The notes beneath the pieces were generated by a model that was not told the origin of the DNA, did no database searches, and saw nothing but the letters and a program-made list of their open reading frames with translations. Positions 1 to 23,409 of a DNA stretch of 64,000 nt are shown here, piece after piece. Numbering within the stretch: the stretch's first letter is position 1; each line of letters starts with the position of its first letter. Source of the stretch: Delphinapterus leucas (Eukaryota; Chordata; Mammalia; Artiodactyla; Monodontidae); contig NW_022098076.1 of the NCBI RefSeq assembly GCF_002288925.2, positions 77,146,009-77,210,008 of the forward strand. The letters run 5' to 3'. The position numbers were made by a program, and so were the translations under genes.

Positions 1-1084
1 ATTCTCAGGGTTTGGGGAACTGTGAGCCAGGAGGAGTGGACAAACACCAAATAATATATAAGAAATATATTTGGGTCATCTGAGTAACCATATATATTTT
101 TTTCTTTTAAATCATAATACTGCAATCCCTATAAGACCTATTTTGGACTTCTGACCTCCAGAACTGTGAGATAATAAATTTGCATTGTTTTAAGCTATTA
201 AGTTTGTAGCAATTTCTTACAGCCTCCATAGGAAACCAATAGGCAACAAATGCAGCTGGGTGGCGGCTACTCTCTTAGGATGGGCAACAAGCTGCTCCAG
301 TTCAGGCAGCCCTCACCACTCTGTGTCTCCCTGGCACAGAAGACCAGTGCCTGTTTCCATTTAACGTCATGTGCTCCACCCACATCACACATTTACATTA
401 CCCTGGCCCCTGTAGCAAGGAGTTCACTACCACTGAGCAGGCCTCCTGGCAGGAAAAATGGAGAAGACAAGGTTTTTCAGGGAGACATGCCCAAGGCGTG
501 TTAGTGGAACATAGGTTCTGCTCCTGATTGTGCATGTGTGTTTGTGCACGCTCATGTGTGTATGTGCATGGCTGTGAGCGTGTATGTATCTTCTCAGGGT
601 ATATACAGATCCCCTGAATTAGGGCCATAAACTCCTGGTACGTGTGCAGGTAACAGTCCATATTACCAGAAGGAAAACTCTTAGACATTCACATACATGT
701 ACAGAATCTAGAAGACGATGCCAGGCACTTCTTCACTCTTCCTCATGACGCATTGCTTAGTCCATTTACCCTACATGGAGGTCCATTCTCTCTTTGGATC
801 GCTCTCCCTCTTCACCACGCCCACTGTTATCTCTGTCTTTTCTAACTCCTTCTCAGAGTCTCACCACAACCTTGGAGCAGTGCAGCAAGGTCATCAAAGT
901 TTAAAATGTCTCCGTTGATTCCATCTGGGAGAGGTGGAGCTGAGCCTTGGTGCACATCCTTCCACTTTTTCAGATGGAGCATCTACCAGCTGTCCTCCTC
1001 CTCACAGACCCATCTTTCCAAAGGAATATCTCCATGTCTTCTCTCCTTCTTGCTGTCCACGCAGACCTGGTTCACATGCTCCAC

Positions 1085-3435
1085 TTAGATGTTCTTGCCA
1101 AGGTCTCTAGTGACCTCCATCTTGCCAAAGCCAAAGGCCATGTCTCTCTCTTCACATCGTTCTCAGCCTCTCAGCAGTATTTGACATAGCTTATCCTTCC
1201 CTTATAGTGTTTTGTAGTTGAAGCACTTCCTTCTTGGCTTCGATGACACCTCCCCTCCTGGTTTCTGTTCTGGCCACTCCTTTTTGGTGGTCTTTGATGG
1301 TTTACCTCTAAAGGGTATTCCCCATAGCTCAGTCCCAGGCTCTCCATGTGCTTTTCTCCCTGAAGGAGCAATCGTTGAAGGTGAGTGATGTGTATATGGG
1401 GTTTTATTATGTTATCTCTACTTTGGGGTATATTTTTAAGTGTCTTTAATAAAAAGTGATTGTAACATATTTAGGGTTACTCAAAAAAAAATACCTAGAG
1501 TATATACATTGCCAAGCTGAAGTGCAAGAATTGAACAAAAAGAAAGACATATCACTTATATGTTGATGGCTCTCAAATGTATACCTCCACTTTGGACCTC
1601 TCCTCTAAACTTCAGACTCACATGACTCTTTGCCTTCTTGACATCATACCTTGAAAGCACATTAGACAGCTCAACATAACACATTCAAAGTAGAACTCTC
1701 AGTATACTACCCTCATCCCACTCCCTGCCAAACCTGCTTCTATCCTAGGCTTCCGAGTCTGAGTCAACAACATCACCTTCCACCCAAGTGCTTAGGTAAA
1801 AACCTAGGATCATCCTGCATTCCTCTTTCCCTCTCTCCTTCCCCTCTTTTATTAGTAAGAATGTTTTAGCTTCAAGTAATGGAAAGCCTAACTACCAGCA
1901 GCTTAAACAATGGGTACATTTATTATCCTACAAGAAACCTTGAGTGCAGGGCGGTTCCAGGGTGGATTCAGTGATGTCACCAAAAAGTCCGGTATTTCCA
2001 GCTTTCTGCTCTGGCATCCTCAATGGGCTGGCGGCATCTTCTCTCCTAATCACAGGATGGCCGCAGCAGCTCCAAGTATTTATGCCCTCATATGATACCA
2101 TCCTAAGGCGGGAAAGGGGTTTGGTTTCCTCCCACATCTCTTTTTATCAGGGAGAAAAACCTTTCCTTAAAGCACCCTAGCAGACTTTCCCTTATATCTC
2201 ACTGGCCCCAGGCCTAAACTAGTCACTGGAAGGAGGGAATGGAACTACTAGGAATGGTTTGGACTAACCTTTACTTAGCCCTAGGTCTAGGGAAAGGCCA
2301 AGTGGAAGTTACCAAGTTGGGCATGACCAAGTGGAAGGGTGAATAATTATACAAAATCAGGACCATGCCAGCAAAGAAGAAGTGGAGGCAGGGGTCAGGT
2401 GAGGCCGTTGGTGAGGCCTGCACACCCCAGATTAGCATGTCCTATCACTTTACTTCAAACCCAGCTACTTCCCCCATCCCCACTCTAGTCCAAGCCACCA
2501 GCCCCTCATTTCTGGATGTCTGCCATAGCCTCCTAACCAGCTTCCTTCTCCTACTCTTGAATCCCTATAATGCATTCTTCACATAGCAGCTGAACTAATC
2601 TCTCTAAAACAAAACACAAAGTAGGCAATGAGGCTTGCTTAAAACCCTCCCATTGCACTTGTAATAAAAGCCATTCTCCTTGCCAGGCCCCTTTACCTCT
2701 GTGACCTCATCTTGCATAGCCCCCTCCCTCCCTCCCTCGGTTTCCTTATATACACCAGGCTTGCTCCTTTGCACTTGCTATTCTCTCTGCCTGGACCACT
2801 ACAATCCAGATCTTGGTGTGGCCATCTCCTTATCGCTCAGTTCAAATATCACCTTCTTAGAGAGTGGCTTCTTCTCAATAGTAGCCCTCCATCTCTTTCT
2901 GAGCCATTATCCTGTTTTGTTTTCTTCATGTGTTCATTGCTATCTGAAATTCTCTTGTTTGTTTAGTTATTATGTCTTCCCACAAAAATATAAACTCCTT
3001 AAAAGCACAGACTCTTGGGGCTCCCTGGTGGCGCAGTGCTTAAGAATACGCCTGCCAATGCAGGGGACACAGGTCTGAGCCCTGATCTGGGAAGATCCCA
3101 TATGCCGCGGAGCGACTAAGCCTGTGAGCCACAACTACTGAGCCCGCGTGCTGCAACTACTGAAGCCCACGCACCTCGAGCCTGTGCTCCTCAACAAGAA
3201 AAGCCACCGCAATGAGAAGCCCAAGCACCACAATGAAGAGTAGCCCCCGCTCGCTGCAACTAGAGAAAGCCCACGCGCAGCAACGAAGACCCAGCGCAGA
3301 CAAAAATAATAAATAAATAAATAAATAAAATAAAAAAGCACAGACTCTTTTTGCTTACCACTGTATCTCTGGTATCTGGAACAGTGCTTGGCACATAGCA
3401 GACACTCAATAAATATTTGTTGAAGGAATGAAGAG
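1085..3435 (+). mobile_element. L2 LINE fragments, broken by later insertions
   Basis: Pieces at about 1085-1375, 1555-1850, 2430-3016 and 3350-3435 follow L2 order (tttgacat..., atggctctcaaat..., tccaagccacca..., and the diagnostic end gcttggcacatag...ctcaataaatatttgttga). They are interrupted by an unnamed repeat at about 1860-2360 and the SINE at 3017. Confidence 0.7.
3017..3333 (+). mobile_element. CHR-1-type tRNA-derived SINE
   Basis: Starts ctccctggtggcgcagt, carries the long 3' body and ends in an AAATA tail. A perfect 16-bp target-site duplication (aaaagcacagactctt) lies at 3001-3016 and 3334-3349. It is inserted into an L2. Confidence 0.9.
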
Positions 3436-4280
3436 TATTGATTACCTCTCATTTTATAACTTAGATACATTAACATGCTCTCAAAAAATCTCAGTCTCTT
3501 TATTCTGTTTTACATAAGACCCCTCCCTCTGCCTGCCTTTGGGATAATTTTCTTTCCAGAATTAGTGTTGTCTAGATACCCAACTTCAAAGACCAGTTGG
3601 GAGAAGTTGGAGTGCTAGCAGGAGACTTTTGGGCCCAGTGGGCCCCAAATCCATTCATCTGGATAATAATTTCTGAGGTCTATGGCTTCATGGATCAACC
3701 CAGGGTAGACTGGGCTTCCTTACCTTTGAAGTGTTGGTTGGCTGTGTCTTCTCTCCAGGGATCTTGGCCTCTTAGTTCCAGGTAGGAGAGAGAGGACTTC
3801 AGTCCATAGCCAAAATCAGAGTCAACCATCTTAATATTCTGGGTCGCACCCTTGTATGCTGTGGTGAGAAGGGCTCTGAAAAAAGACCCAACCTCAGGAT
3901 AACTCTCTCACCATTTGCCACATTGGCTGAAAATTCATATTAGCATCTTCTTCCCGGATAGGGCTGCTATTTGCTAAATCTAGCATTCCTATTCCTGGTC
4001 ACGGTGCTGGCTGCAAGTGTGACTGGAGACAGGTAATGTGGTTTCCAGGCAGCATTAGGGTCCATTTGAGGTTAGTGGTCATGCATTTGAAGTCAGATCA
4101 GTCAGTATGGTTCTGGGTTTTTCTACAGCCACTGTTTAGCTGGGTCAGTGCAGGCACAGAATTGGTGAAGAAATGGATTTAACCAGGGTTGTGGTTTAGT
4201 CAAACGAGGAAACTGAAGCTAGACAGAGGAGAGGGAGTTGAGGGACGTGCAAGGGAGTGTTGACCACTGACCATAGAATT

Positions 4281-4618
4281 TTTTTTTTTTTTTTTGGCTG
4301 CATTGGGTCTTCGTTGCTGCGCACGGGCTTTTCTCTCGTTGCGGTGAGAGGGGGCTGCTCTTCGTTTGCGGTGCGAGGGCTTCTCATTGTGGTGGCTTCT
4401 CTTGTTGCAGAGCACAGGCTCTAGGCATGCGGGCTTCAGTAGTTGTGGCACACGGGCTCAGCAGTTGTGGCTTGCGGGCTCTAGAGTGCAGGCTCAGTAG
4501 TTGCGGCGCACGGCCTTAGTTGCTCCGCAGCATGTGGGATCTTCCTGGACCAGGGCTCGAACCCGTGTCCCCTTCATTGGCAGGCGGATTCTTAACCACT
4601 GCGCCACCAGGGAAGCCC
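4281..4618 (-). mobile_element. CHR-1-type SINE
   Basis: T-run, then the full long SINE body, ending ccaccagggaagcccc. Flanked by duplicated catagaattt. Confidence 0.9.
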
Positions 4619-4664
4619 CATAGAATTTAGGATGGGAAGAAAGAAAATAAAAACGCAGCAGGGG

Positions 4665-4890
4665 GGCTTCCCACATGCCGCAGAGCAGCTAAGCCCGTGC
4701 ACCACAACTACTGAGCCTGCGCTCTAGAGCCCGTGCTCCGCAACAAGAGAAGCCACCGCAATGAGAAGCCCGCGTACCGCAACGAAGAGTAGCCCCCACT
4801 CGCCGCAAGTAGAGAAAGCCCACGTGCAGCAAAGAAGACCCAACGCAGCCAAAAATAAAATAAATAAAAATAAATTTATTAAAAAAAAAA
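4665..4890 (+). mobile_element. CHR-1-type SINE with internal deletion
   Basis: The SINE head ggggcttccc is joined directly to acatgccgc, so the tRNA-like promoter region is lost. Target duplication aaaacgcagcagggg flanks both sides, so the deletion happened inside one insertion. Confidence 0.85.
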
Positions 4891-5166
4891 AACGCAGCAG
4901 GGGGATGAGGGACATCGAAAACTCTGCCATGTGGAAAGGGGAGAGTCACTGAGCCTGAGTCCCAGAAGAATCTTAATTCCACCACTAATTAACTCTCACG
5001 TGATCTTGGGCAAAACATAAGGGGCTGCAATTACCTTTTCTTCCTCTGGGAGTGGAGGCCTCACCTTGCCTACCTCACAAAGTTGTTGAGGGACTCAAAG
5101 GAGATAAGGGGTGAAGCTGCCTTTAGAACTACAGAGCAGGATACAAATGTGAGAGAGTAACTTTTC

Positions 5167-5327
5167 TTTTTTTTTTTTTTTTTTTGCGGTACGCGGTCCT
5201 CTCACTGCTGTGGACTCTCCCATTGCGGAACACAGGCGGCATGTGGGATCTTCCCAGACCGGGGCACGAACCCGTGTCCCCTGCATCGGCAGGCAGACTC
5301 TCAACCACTGCGCCACCAGGGAAGCCC
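5167..5327 (-). mobile_element. CHR-2-type SINE, internally shortened
   Basis: T-run and gcggtacgcgg start, ccaccagggaagccc end, with the middle shortened. Flanked by gagagtaac. Confidence 0.85.
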
Positions 5328-6164
5328 GAGAGTAACATTTTTATCTCACAATTTTGCCCAAGGCCATATGGTGACTCCTTCTGTGGGGAAATAAGGCCAG
5401 GCTGGAACAGCAAAGACTTGGATTGGAATAGGGAGAGACACTTAGGAATAGCCCTGAAGATGCTCAGCATCTTGCTTTGCCTGTGGAGAACAACAGCAAC
5501 TCTGGACTAAACATGTAAGAAAGTTTATCTTGCTTAATCTCACAATACTACCTCTCCCCATTCTGCAGATGAGAAAACTGAGGCAAAGGAAGTTAAGTGC
5601 TTGAGATGGGGCTAACCTGAGCTCTAGTTCCCTCTGTTCTGTGATATTCTGAGTTTCCACCCAGAAGGCCCTGAGTTGACCTCTTGCCCTAGGACTCATC
5701 ATTTCTGGTCCACTGCAGACTTTTCTTAGCCCCGCCTACTCCTCTTCCAATCCTCACCAACCTTGGGGGTGAGGGCAGTGCTGGAGCTCAGGGGGCTTGA
5801 TTTCTAAATCCCCTCTCACCTGTGAGGGCCGGGCTGAACCACCAGGAAATGGAGTTGTGTGACTGAGCAACAGACACCGTGTACCCAGCGATGTGGGGCT
5901 ACCAGCAGGCCCCTCCTCTGCCTGCCCCATCTCGTTCCCCTGCTTAGGCCCAGGCCCAGCGCCTGCCGGCTGCACGGTAACCACGTCAACAGGCCTGCCT
6001 CTTGGGGCCGTTTCTAACAACATTCCCGCCCCCCACCTCCCCAAGGGCAGACCAGAGAGGATAAGGAGGCCGGCAGCTGTGGGTCCGTCACAGGCCTGTC
6101 CCTGCCTTCCATCTTGCAGCAGACAGACAGACAGACGACCCCAGCCAGCCCCCAGCCAGGCAGC

Positions 6165-11846
<5,682 letters not shown>

Positions 11847-11847
<1 letters not shown>

Positions 11848-11852
11848 ATAAA
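11847..11852 (+). terminator. TUBA4B: TUBA4B poly(A) signal AATAAA overlapping the stop codon
   Basis: AATAAA begins on the last base of the TAA stop, so the 3' UTR would be only about 20 nt if this signal is used. A GT-containing stretch follows shortly downstream. Confidence 0.6.
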
Positions 11853-14179
11853 GTGCTATGGCCTTATTGCCTCACAAATGTCTTTTCCTCTTGGGAAAAA
11901 CCATGGGGGTGGGGGGCTTTTCCTTCATAAGAGATAGGAAGGCTGGTTTCTTAGCCTGGGTTCCCCAGAAAGCAGATCTGACTTCAGATTTCATTAATGA
12001 GTGCAATTCCACGGAGCAGAATGGGGGCCGAGGTGGGTAAAGCAGAGAAGGAGGGAGAACTCACCCTAGAGAAGATGTAGCTGGATAAATGGCATCTCAG
12101 ACGATTCCCTGGGAGAGTGGGCAGGAGAGGAGGTGAGGGTGGGGAATTTCTGCACTGGCTCCATTCTTCCCTTGGTTAAACCTTCGCCTCATCAAACATT
12201 AACTTGCCTGTACTTCAGGTTGCACACACTTGGGCTGCAGGGTCAACAGGGAATCCCTGGGCAGGAGGTGAGGCGCTGTCTGTGTGTGAAGCTGGTCCGA
12301 GCTGCACAGGGCTGCAAAAAGAGCCTGGTGAGGCCAGGGGATGTGAAGTAGTGCCTTAGGGTAGTCTGATATAGCTGGTCCTCACTAGCGCACCCTCCTG
12401 TCTTCTTCAGTGTGGAGTGTAGAGAGTCCGGAAGCTGGCATTAAGGCAGAAGTGGTACAGTGGAAGCAACAACGGGGGAATGGGGGTGAAGGGAGAGCTT
12501 ACCTCCCCGTAATCTCCATCACATTCATCACTTTTTGATAAAGACAAATCACCTTTCTTTAAACTATGCCACATGCACAGCTTTAAGCCCCCACTTCCAA
12601 CCAGGTGGCTGCCCTAAAATCCTTGTATGTGGATTTTCTGCAGCGCCTTCTGGGTTAGGAGGATAGCTTAATTATTTAGGAACCCATTTTGGCTGAATAG
12701 CTCAGCTATATCCTCCAACCCATTTTTTTTTTTCTCTGAAAGGACTGAATTTCAAATCTCTGTCCTGTGTCTTTCTCTCTATTAACTGGTTTCAAATTTG
12801 GGGAAGAAAGAGAGGTTATTTGGGGAGCCTTTCAAACACCAGAAAAAATCACTGCCCTTTATTCAGCTCCTAGTATACTAGGCCCTGCATCCATACTATC
12901 TTCTTTAATCCTGAGGTAAATACAGTTATTGTACCCACCCACTGGACTGGAAGCTCCAGGCGAACAAGGCCTGTTCTACGCTCAGGACCCAGAATGCTGT
13001 CTGATACATAGATTCTCAAATTTGTTAAATAGACTTGTTCGATGAATGCCCATTTTATAGATGTGGTGACTGAGGCTTGGAGAAGTCATGTGGCTTGCAC
13101 AAGGTTACCCAGCTAGTAAGTGGAGGAGTCGGGATTGAAACCCAGGTCAGCCTGGGCCAAAGCTTATGCTGCTGCCCTCCCCTTCCTAGGGTGTCCTCCC
13201 CTCCTGCCCTCAGCAGACACAGGCACCTCTCCAGACGCCACCTCTTCAGGGCCTGCCAGCTCTGCAGTGCCCAGACAGTGACTCAGGTGCCTCGAAGGCA
13301 GGGAGGGGGTGATGCTTGACACTTCCTTGCCCAGGCACTGTGGTAGGGGGCATGTGGGGCGGAGGAGGGACCCAGCTTCCAGGGCTGAACAAGGGCAGAG
13401 GTGTCTCTGGGGCCACGTTTTGGGGTTGTCAGTGTCCTCTAAAAGCCCTCTGCCACTGACATCCAATAGGTGAGGTAAGGGTTTGGGAGAGGCCAGGAGG
13501 GAGGGCCCTGAGGAAGCTCTTTACCACCCAACACGGCTGGGCATCCACAGAGGTGGCCAGGCTCCCCTCCTGATAGCTGTACCAGCCAACCCACCCTGGG
13601 CAGCTGGATGGCCACCTCTTCTCTGACCCCGTGAGGCCTCCCAGCTACTAACTCTGCAGGCAAGCCCTGGCAGGCCTAGGTTGGACTGGGTGTGGATGTG
13701 GGGAGGTGGCAACCCAGATCTCCATGGGACAGCTGGGAGCGCCACCCAGCCTGGCTCCTGGGGACTCCCTCAGTGCGGGGGAATGCTGTCATCCCTGAGG
13801 CTTCTAAAGCCAGGGTACAATTACCTCTTGCAGGCAGACACAAGAGACAGAGCCCCAACCTTGGATTCCACCCAGCACATTTACTCCCTCGCCTCTAATG
13901 TGTCAGGAGCATGCCTGCCTCCGAAGCTGCATTCCCTCCTTCCGGAACGCCACCTCCCCCTGCTGGCCTCAGTGTTGCCATTTTTTCCAGGTTAGATCAC
14001 AGTCACCCAGAACCCATCTGGCACTGGAGACCTCTCCCTCATCTAGATTCTCCCTCTTACTGGCTGTCTCTATCACTCATTCAGTACTTGGCATGGACTG
14101 CCTTGTACCATAGCACTTAGCTTGTTGCTGATATCCTATTTCCCCAGCTAGATTTAAAAATATTACATTTGACCAGTTA

Positions 14180-15360
14180 CTATGTGCACATGCTTCAGTA
14201 CTTGTAAGGTACCAAAGAGATTTACAAACAGCAAAAATAAGTCCCCTTCATTTGTTCCCCTCTTGGCAGCCACCACTGTTCACTCTTTTGGTTAGTACTC
14301 CCTTCCAGACATCTATGTATATATACTAATGTGTGCACACACGCATTTAAATACGCTTCGCTCTGCATCTTGTTTTTTTACTTAACAATAAATCTAGAAG
14401 ATGGTGCACATCAGTACATATAGATATACCTTGTTCTTTTTGGTGACAATATAGTATTCCACAGTACCTTGTACCATTGCTTATTTAACCAGTTTGCTAT
14501 TAATGACATAGTATTTAGGTTGTTTTTAATCGTTTGCTATGAAAAGAATGCTGCAACCCTTGTACATGCTTCTTTGCACATATGTACAACCACAAATTAT
14601 TAGAATTGGCATTACTGGGTCACAGGCTATACACCTTTAATTTTTTTGTTTTTTGCGGTACATGGGCCTATCACTGTTGTGGCCTCTCCCGTTGCGGAGC
14701 ACAGGCTCCGGATGCGCAGGCTCAGCGGCCATGGCTCACGGGCCTAGCCGCTCCGCGGCATGTGGGATCTTCCCGGACCGGGTCATGAACCCGTATTCCC
14801 TGCATCGGCAGGCAGACTTTCAACCACTGCGCCACCAGGGAAGCCCCTATATACCTTGATTTTTGATATATACTTCATACTGCTCTCTTTAGAAGTTATA
14901 TCCAAACACCCCTCCTACTACCAATGTATGAGACCGCCTGTGTCCATACAACATATTACACTTTTTGACCTTTGTCAATCATCCAAGAAGTGAAAGTATT
15001 TTGCTGCAGCTTTCCTTTATAATTCTCTTGCTATGAATGATACTGAGCATCTTTTCATATTTAAAAGCCAGTACTTTCTCTTCTGTGAACTGTCTTGTCT
15101 GTGCCCTTCACCCATTTAAAGAACTGCATTGTTTGTCTTTTCTCATAAATTTGTCGGAATTCCCTGTGAACAAAGGAAATTAACCCTTTGCTTGCTAGAT
15201 GTTTTCCACATAATTTCCCTTGGCTGTCATTTGTCTGTGTCCCAATGAGGTTTTCATCTCCCTGAGTATAGGGACTGAAACTTAAAGCTCTCTGTATTCC
15301 TACTCTTAATATAAAACCACATACATGGTAGGGTGCTAGACAAATGTCTGTTGAGATAAA
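14180..15360. mobile_element. L1-like interspersed repeat, split by a SINE
   Basis: Contains a familiar L1-type stretch (tagtattccacag..., ttaaccagtttgctatt..., tgctgcaacccttgtacat..., gagcatcttttcatat). Split by the SINE at 14639. Confidence 0.55.
14639..14847 (-). mobile_element. CHR-2-type SINE inside an L1-like fragment
   Basis: gcggtacatgggcc start, ccaccagggaagcccc end. Flanked by tatacacct / tatatacct. Confidence 0.9.
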
Positions 15361-16849
15361 AGAAGTAAACAGAAAGAGATTTGGAAGATTTTGGAGTGAC
15401 CTAACCGCAAACAGGTAGGCATCAAGGGAAGTTGGGCAGCCAGCACCACAGTCAAGGTCAGGGCACAGGACATCCTGCTTAAAAAGCCCCTGGCCCCTCC
15501 ACCCACTGCAGTGAGGCCTCCTCTCACCCTGGCGTCGAGGCTGACATTTCCTCCTCCAGACACTAGAGGCCACTGCTGGCTCTGCTTGCCACCACTGCAG
15601 AAATGAATTCTCAACTGCCCCTGCTCCTCTGTGACTTGCTCCAGATTCCAAGTCCCAGTTGGAGCTTCCAACTGGCAGAACATCCAGCTTTTGCCTACAC
15701 CTTGGAGCCAGGAAGTCTGGGAGAGCAAGTGTCGGGTTTTGTGGCAGGTAGTGGCCTGGCTCCCATCAAAGCCCACGCAATGGGAATTTGCCAGATGTAG
15801 GTAGGTAGGAGGCTCAGGCTGTGAGCAGCCAGGAAAACTGGACAAACGCACACCAGGCTCTTCTCTCACGTCTGGCTCAAGCCCTTCTCTTTGACGAAGC
15901 ATTTCTGGGTCACTCAGCCTAAAATATTCTTCTGGATACACATAACCAGTATTGCTTGGGCCAGTCATGATGCCAGAGAAACTTTGTACCAAGACCTACT
16001 ATGTACCATACCTCATTTGACTTTCAAACAGCCCTAGGCGTTACCTGTATTTAGGGAGGAAAAACTGAGTCCTTAGAGGTTTTCTTGTCACACAGTAGTA
16101 CCAGGTTGCAAACCCAGGTCTGTTTCCAAAGCCTTGGGGTTTCCCAGTGGTCTATACTGATGGGCTGGTAGTTGGAGCTCTGTGAAGGTAGGGATTGGGC
16201 CGCAGTCTTCTTTTTACATCCTGGCAGCATCTACAACATAGAAGATGCTCAATTAATGCTTGTGGATTGGCCTGGATATCAAGTAGGAGCCAGTTCTAGA
16301 AGGTTCTCTAACTTTCCCATGAGGCCTGAAGCCAGAAAACACTCTAAGGTGGAAGAGGTCTACTCAGGATCAGTTTGGAAAGAAAAACCTCGAATCTGGG
16401 GAACTTCTTCTCCTTTTTTTCCCCCCATTTTCCCATTAACCACCCATTAATCCCATTAATCTCCCAAATGTGTCAAAATTGTTAAGAACATGTTCCCATC
16501 TGTGCATTATTTAATCATCCAATGGATATTTTTGAACCGCACTACTGTCCTGAATACTCCAGTGAGAAAAAAGACATAATCTCTGCCTTGTGGAGTTTGC
16601 ATCCTAGTGGGGGAGGTGACTGTCAATCAGATAATCAAACAAATAAATGCTCTGACCAGTGTGAGGAAGGTTGCCAAGAGATGCTATGAGAGGCAGGTCT
16701 GACCTACTCAGGGAAGTCGGACAGCCTCTTCTGAGGGCTGGGGCTTAGAGCAGGGATCTCAAGAAGGGGGAGGATTTAGGCCCAGAGAGGAGTCTGTGAG
16801 CCCTTGAAGTGGCGACTTCCTCTGGGTGAGTAATCCTCGGTCATCGAGC

Positions 16850-17535
16850 CTGTCTCTAGGAAAGCCACAGAGGGGCCAGGGGCTGGGTGGCTTGTTTGTT
16901 GGCAAGTGCGTCACTCCTGGATGGAGCCTGCCGCTGTCTCCCAGGTCCCATCTGGGGATGACGTTGTCCTGGTGCAAGCCCAAAATAGCCGGCTCCGCCT
17001 CCATCTCCCGGCAGCCCCTGCAGCAGCACACACCCCCCTCCACCCCCCAAGGTGACAGGCCGAGCCGGCCTCCTCTGGGTCTCTAGTAGTTTCCGTGCCG
17101 CTGACGCAAGCTTGCGCGCACAGCTGGGCCTGCCGCGTCCTACGCAGCAGCCGCGAGCCGGGCAGCCGGTGCCAGACGGTTCCCGGCGGGGGGCAGGGGC
17201 GGGGCGCTCCAAGAGGCCAGGGACTCCCGGAGGAGGAGGTGCGGGCGGGGGGCCCCGGTCAGGCTGGGGGGCCCTGGGCCGGGCTGCTGGCGTTTGGGGG
17301 CCGCGATAGGGCGCCCCGGCCCTGGGCCACGAGATAGCCCGTGGCACCGGCCTGCGAGGGCCGATAAGGCTGCCCGAGGGAGCCGAGTCACCGGCCGCGA
17401 GGAGAGCCAGCGGGCTCCGCGGCCCCCTGGGAGCGCCTCCCGCCGCCCCCGGGGTCTCCAGCCCCGGGAGGGGCTCTCGGTTCTTTCCGCCTGACTGTAC
17501 CTTCTCTACCGTAGCCCCAAGGAGGCCCGCCTGAC
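16850..17535 (+). promoter_or_regulatory. DNAJB2: CpG-rich DNAJB2 promoter / 5' untranslated region
   Basis: This is a GC-rich, CpG-dense stretch (densest about 17090-17480) immediately upstream of the first coding exon, whose 5' UTR begins after an acceptor (ccgtag) at 17515. It contains several GC-box-like GGGGCGG runs. The non-coding first exon of DNAJB2 should lie here, but its donor is not obvious by eye. Confidence 0.6.
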
Positions 17536-17550
17536 GACTGACGAGTTGCC

Positions 17551-22437
<4,887 letters not shown>

Positions 22438-23398
22438 TCACCAGGCCCAACCCACCCGATTCAGGGGGCCAGGGGTCCTGTTCACTGTCAGGAGAGCAGA
22501 GAGGGGCATGGCCTGAGTTGCAGGAGCCCCTCTCCACCTCCGTGCTCCCTCCCAGGTCCACCCCCCTCCACCCTCCAGCGTGGAGTCAGGATTTGCTGTG
22601 CTCAGCCCACGGCTGATAGGTCCCTGGCAAAGCCCAGGGTGGGGGGCCTCAGGGCAGTGGGAGGGCCTGAGGAGCCAGGATTCACTTATTCTTATTAGAC
22701 AGGGAGTTTAAAGGGGCATTAGTGGCTTGGGTCAGGCCTTTCGTGCCCAGGTCTTCTGCCACCTGTGTTGCTGATGATGTTAAGGAAGGAGGACTTGGCC
22801 TGAGGTTCTCTGAGCCAGAGTCAGCAGCCACGGCTCTCCTTATCTGGCTGCAGACAACCCCACCCTGGTTTCTGCGCAGTGTTGAGCTCTGACGTCTCTG
22901 TTGCTTCCCTCCTGGTGCTGCTTCTCCCTCGCACTCTTCTCTCTGCAATTCCCCGTGGGCCGCATCGCTTGCTTTCACTGCCGTCTGGCTGGGACTCCCT
23001 TCTTGCTTCCCCCAGAAGGCCTCTTTGTGGCGAGGAAGATTCTGTGGCCAGTAGGGCCATAAGGTCTTCCGGGGAGGCTAGCTGGGTGGGGCGGGAGCCT
23101 CTCGGCCGTCCAGATTCGGAACCGGAGCCTACTCCTCCTCCCTTCCTCTTGCTGCCTCAGCCTGCCCCAGGCCTTGGGACTAGCCAGAGGTGAGGCCGGC
23201 TAATCCTGGAGAGGGGGGTTAAGGCCAGGTTGCCCCAGGAGGGAGGCTTAGGAGGGGACCATATCCCATCCTCCTGCACCATGCATCAGGGCTCAGGGAG
23301 AGGCCACAGGGCTAGCCCAGGGCTGCATGCTCAGCTCCGTCCTCCACGGCTTGCTGCTGACCCTCTCTCCTGTCACCCCGCCCCTGCTCTCTCCCCAG

Positions 23399-23409
23399 AT
23401 GTGTTCTGA
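23399..23409 (+). CDS. DNAJB2: DNAJB2 alternative last coding exon (short isoform, ends ADVF)
   Basis: An internal donor in the last long-isoform exon (GCAG|gtgggc at 22285/22286) joins a strong acceptor (ctctccccag) at 23398/23399 to give ...KKPADVF and stop at 23407-23409. The product is 278 aa, retains both UIMs and lacks the CaaX box. Human HSJ1a (277 aa) ends in the same way and is cytosolic and nuclear. The remaining sequence to about 24.31 kb is 3' UTR. Confidence 0.85.

Larger units (their letters stand above)
1..6100. other. Intergenic or 5' flank of TUBA4B, repeat-rich
   Basis: Holds the broken L2 and four SINEs listed separately. 5330-6160 is unique, GC-rich in its last 300 bp, and probably contains the TUBA4B promoter. 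A CAGA run (6119-6135) lies just before the start codon. No TUBA4A exon was found. Confidence 0.5.
11870..16840. other. Intergenic interval between TUBA4B and DNAJB2
   Basis: No supported gene. Contains MIR-like sequence (about 13025-13170), the split L1-like element and SINE at 14180-15360, and a GC-rich rise into the DNAJB2 promoter. Open frames of 196 and 218 codons on the minus strand at 15.1-16.0 kb overlap L1-like sequence and show no recognisable domain. Confidence 0.55.

Noticed and set aside
15061..15992. Minus-strand open frames of 196 and 218 aa between TUBA4B and DNAJB2
   Set aside because: Partly inside L1-like sequence, no recognisable domain, and no promoter or splice support.
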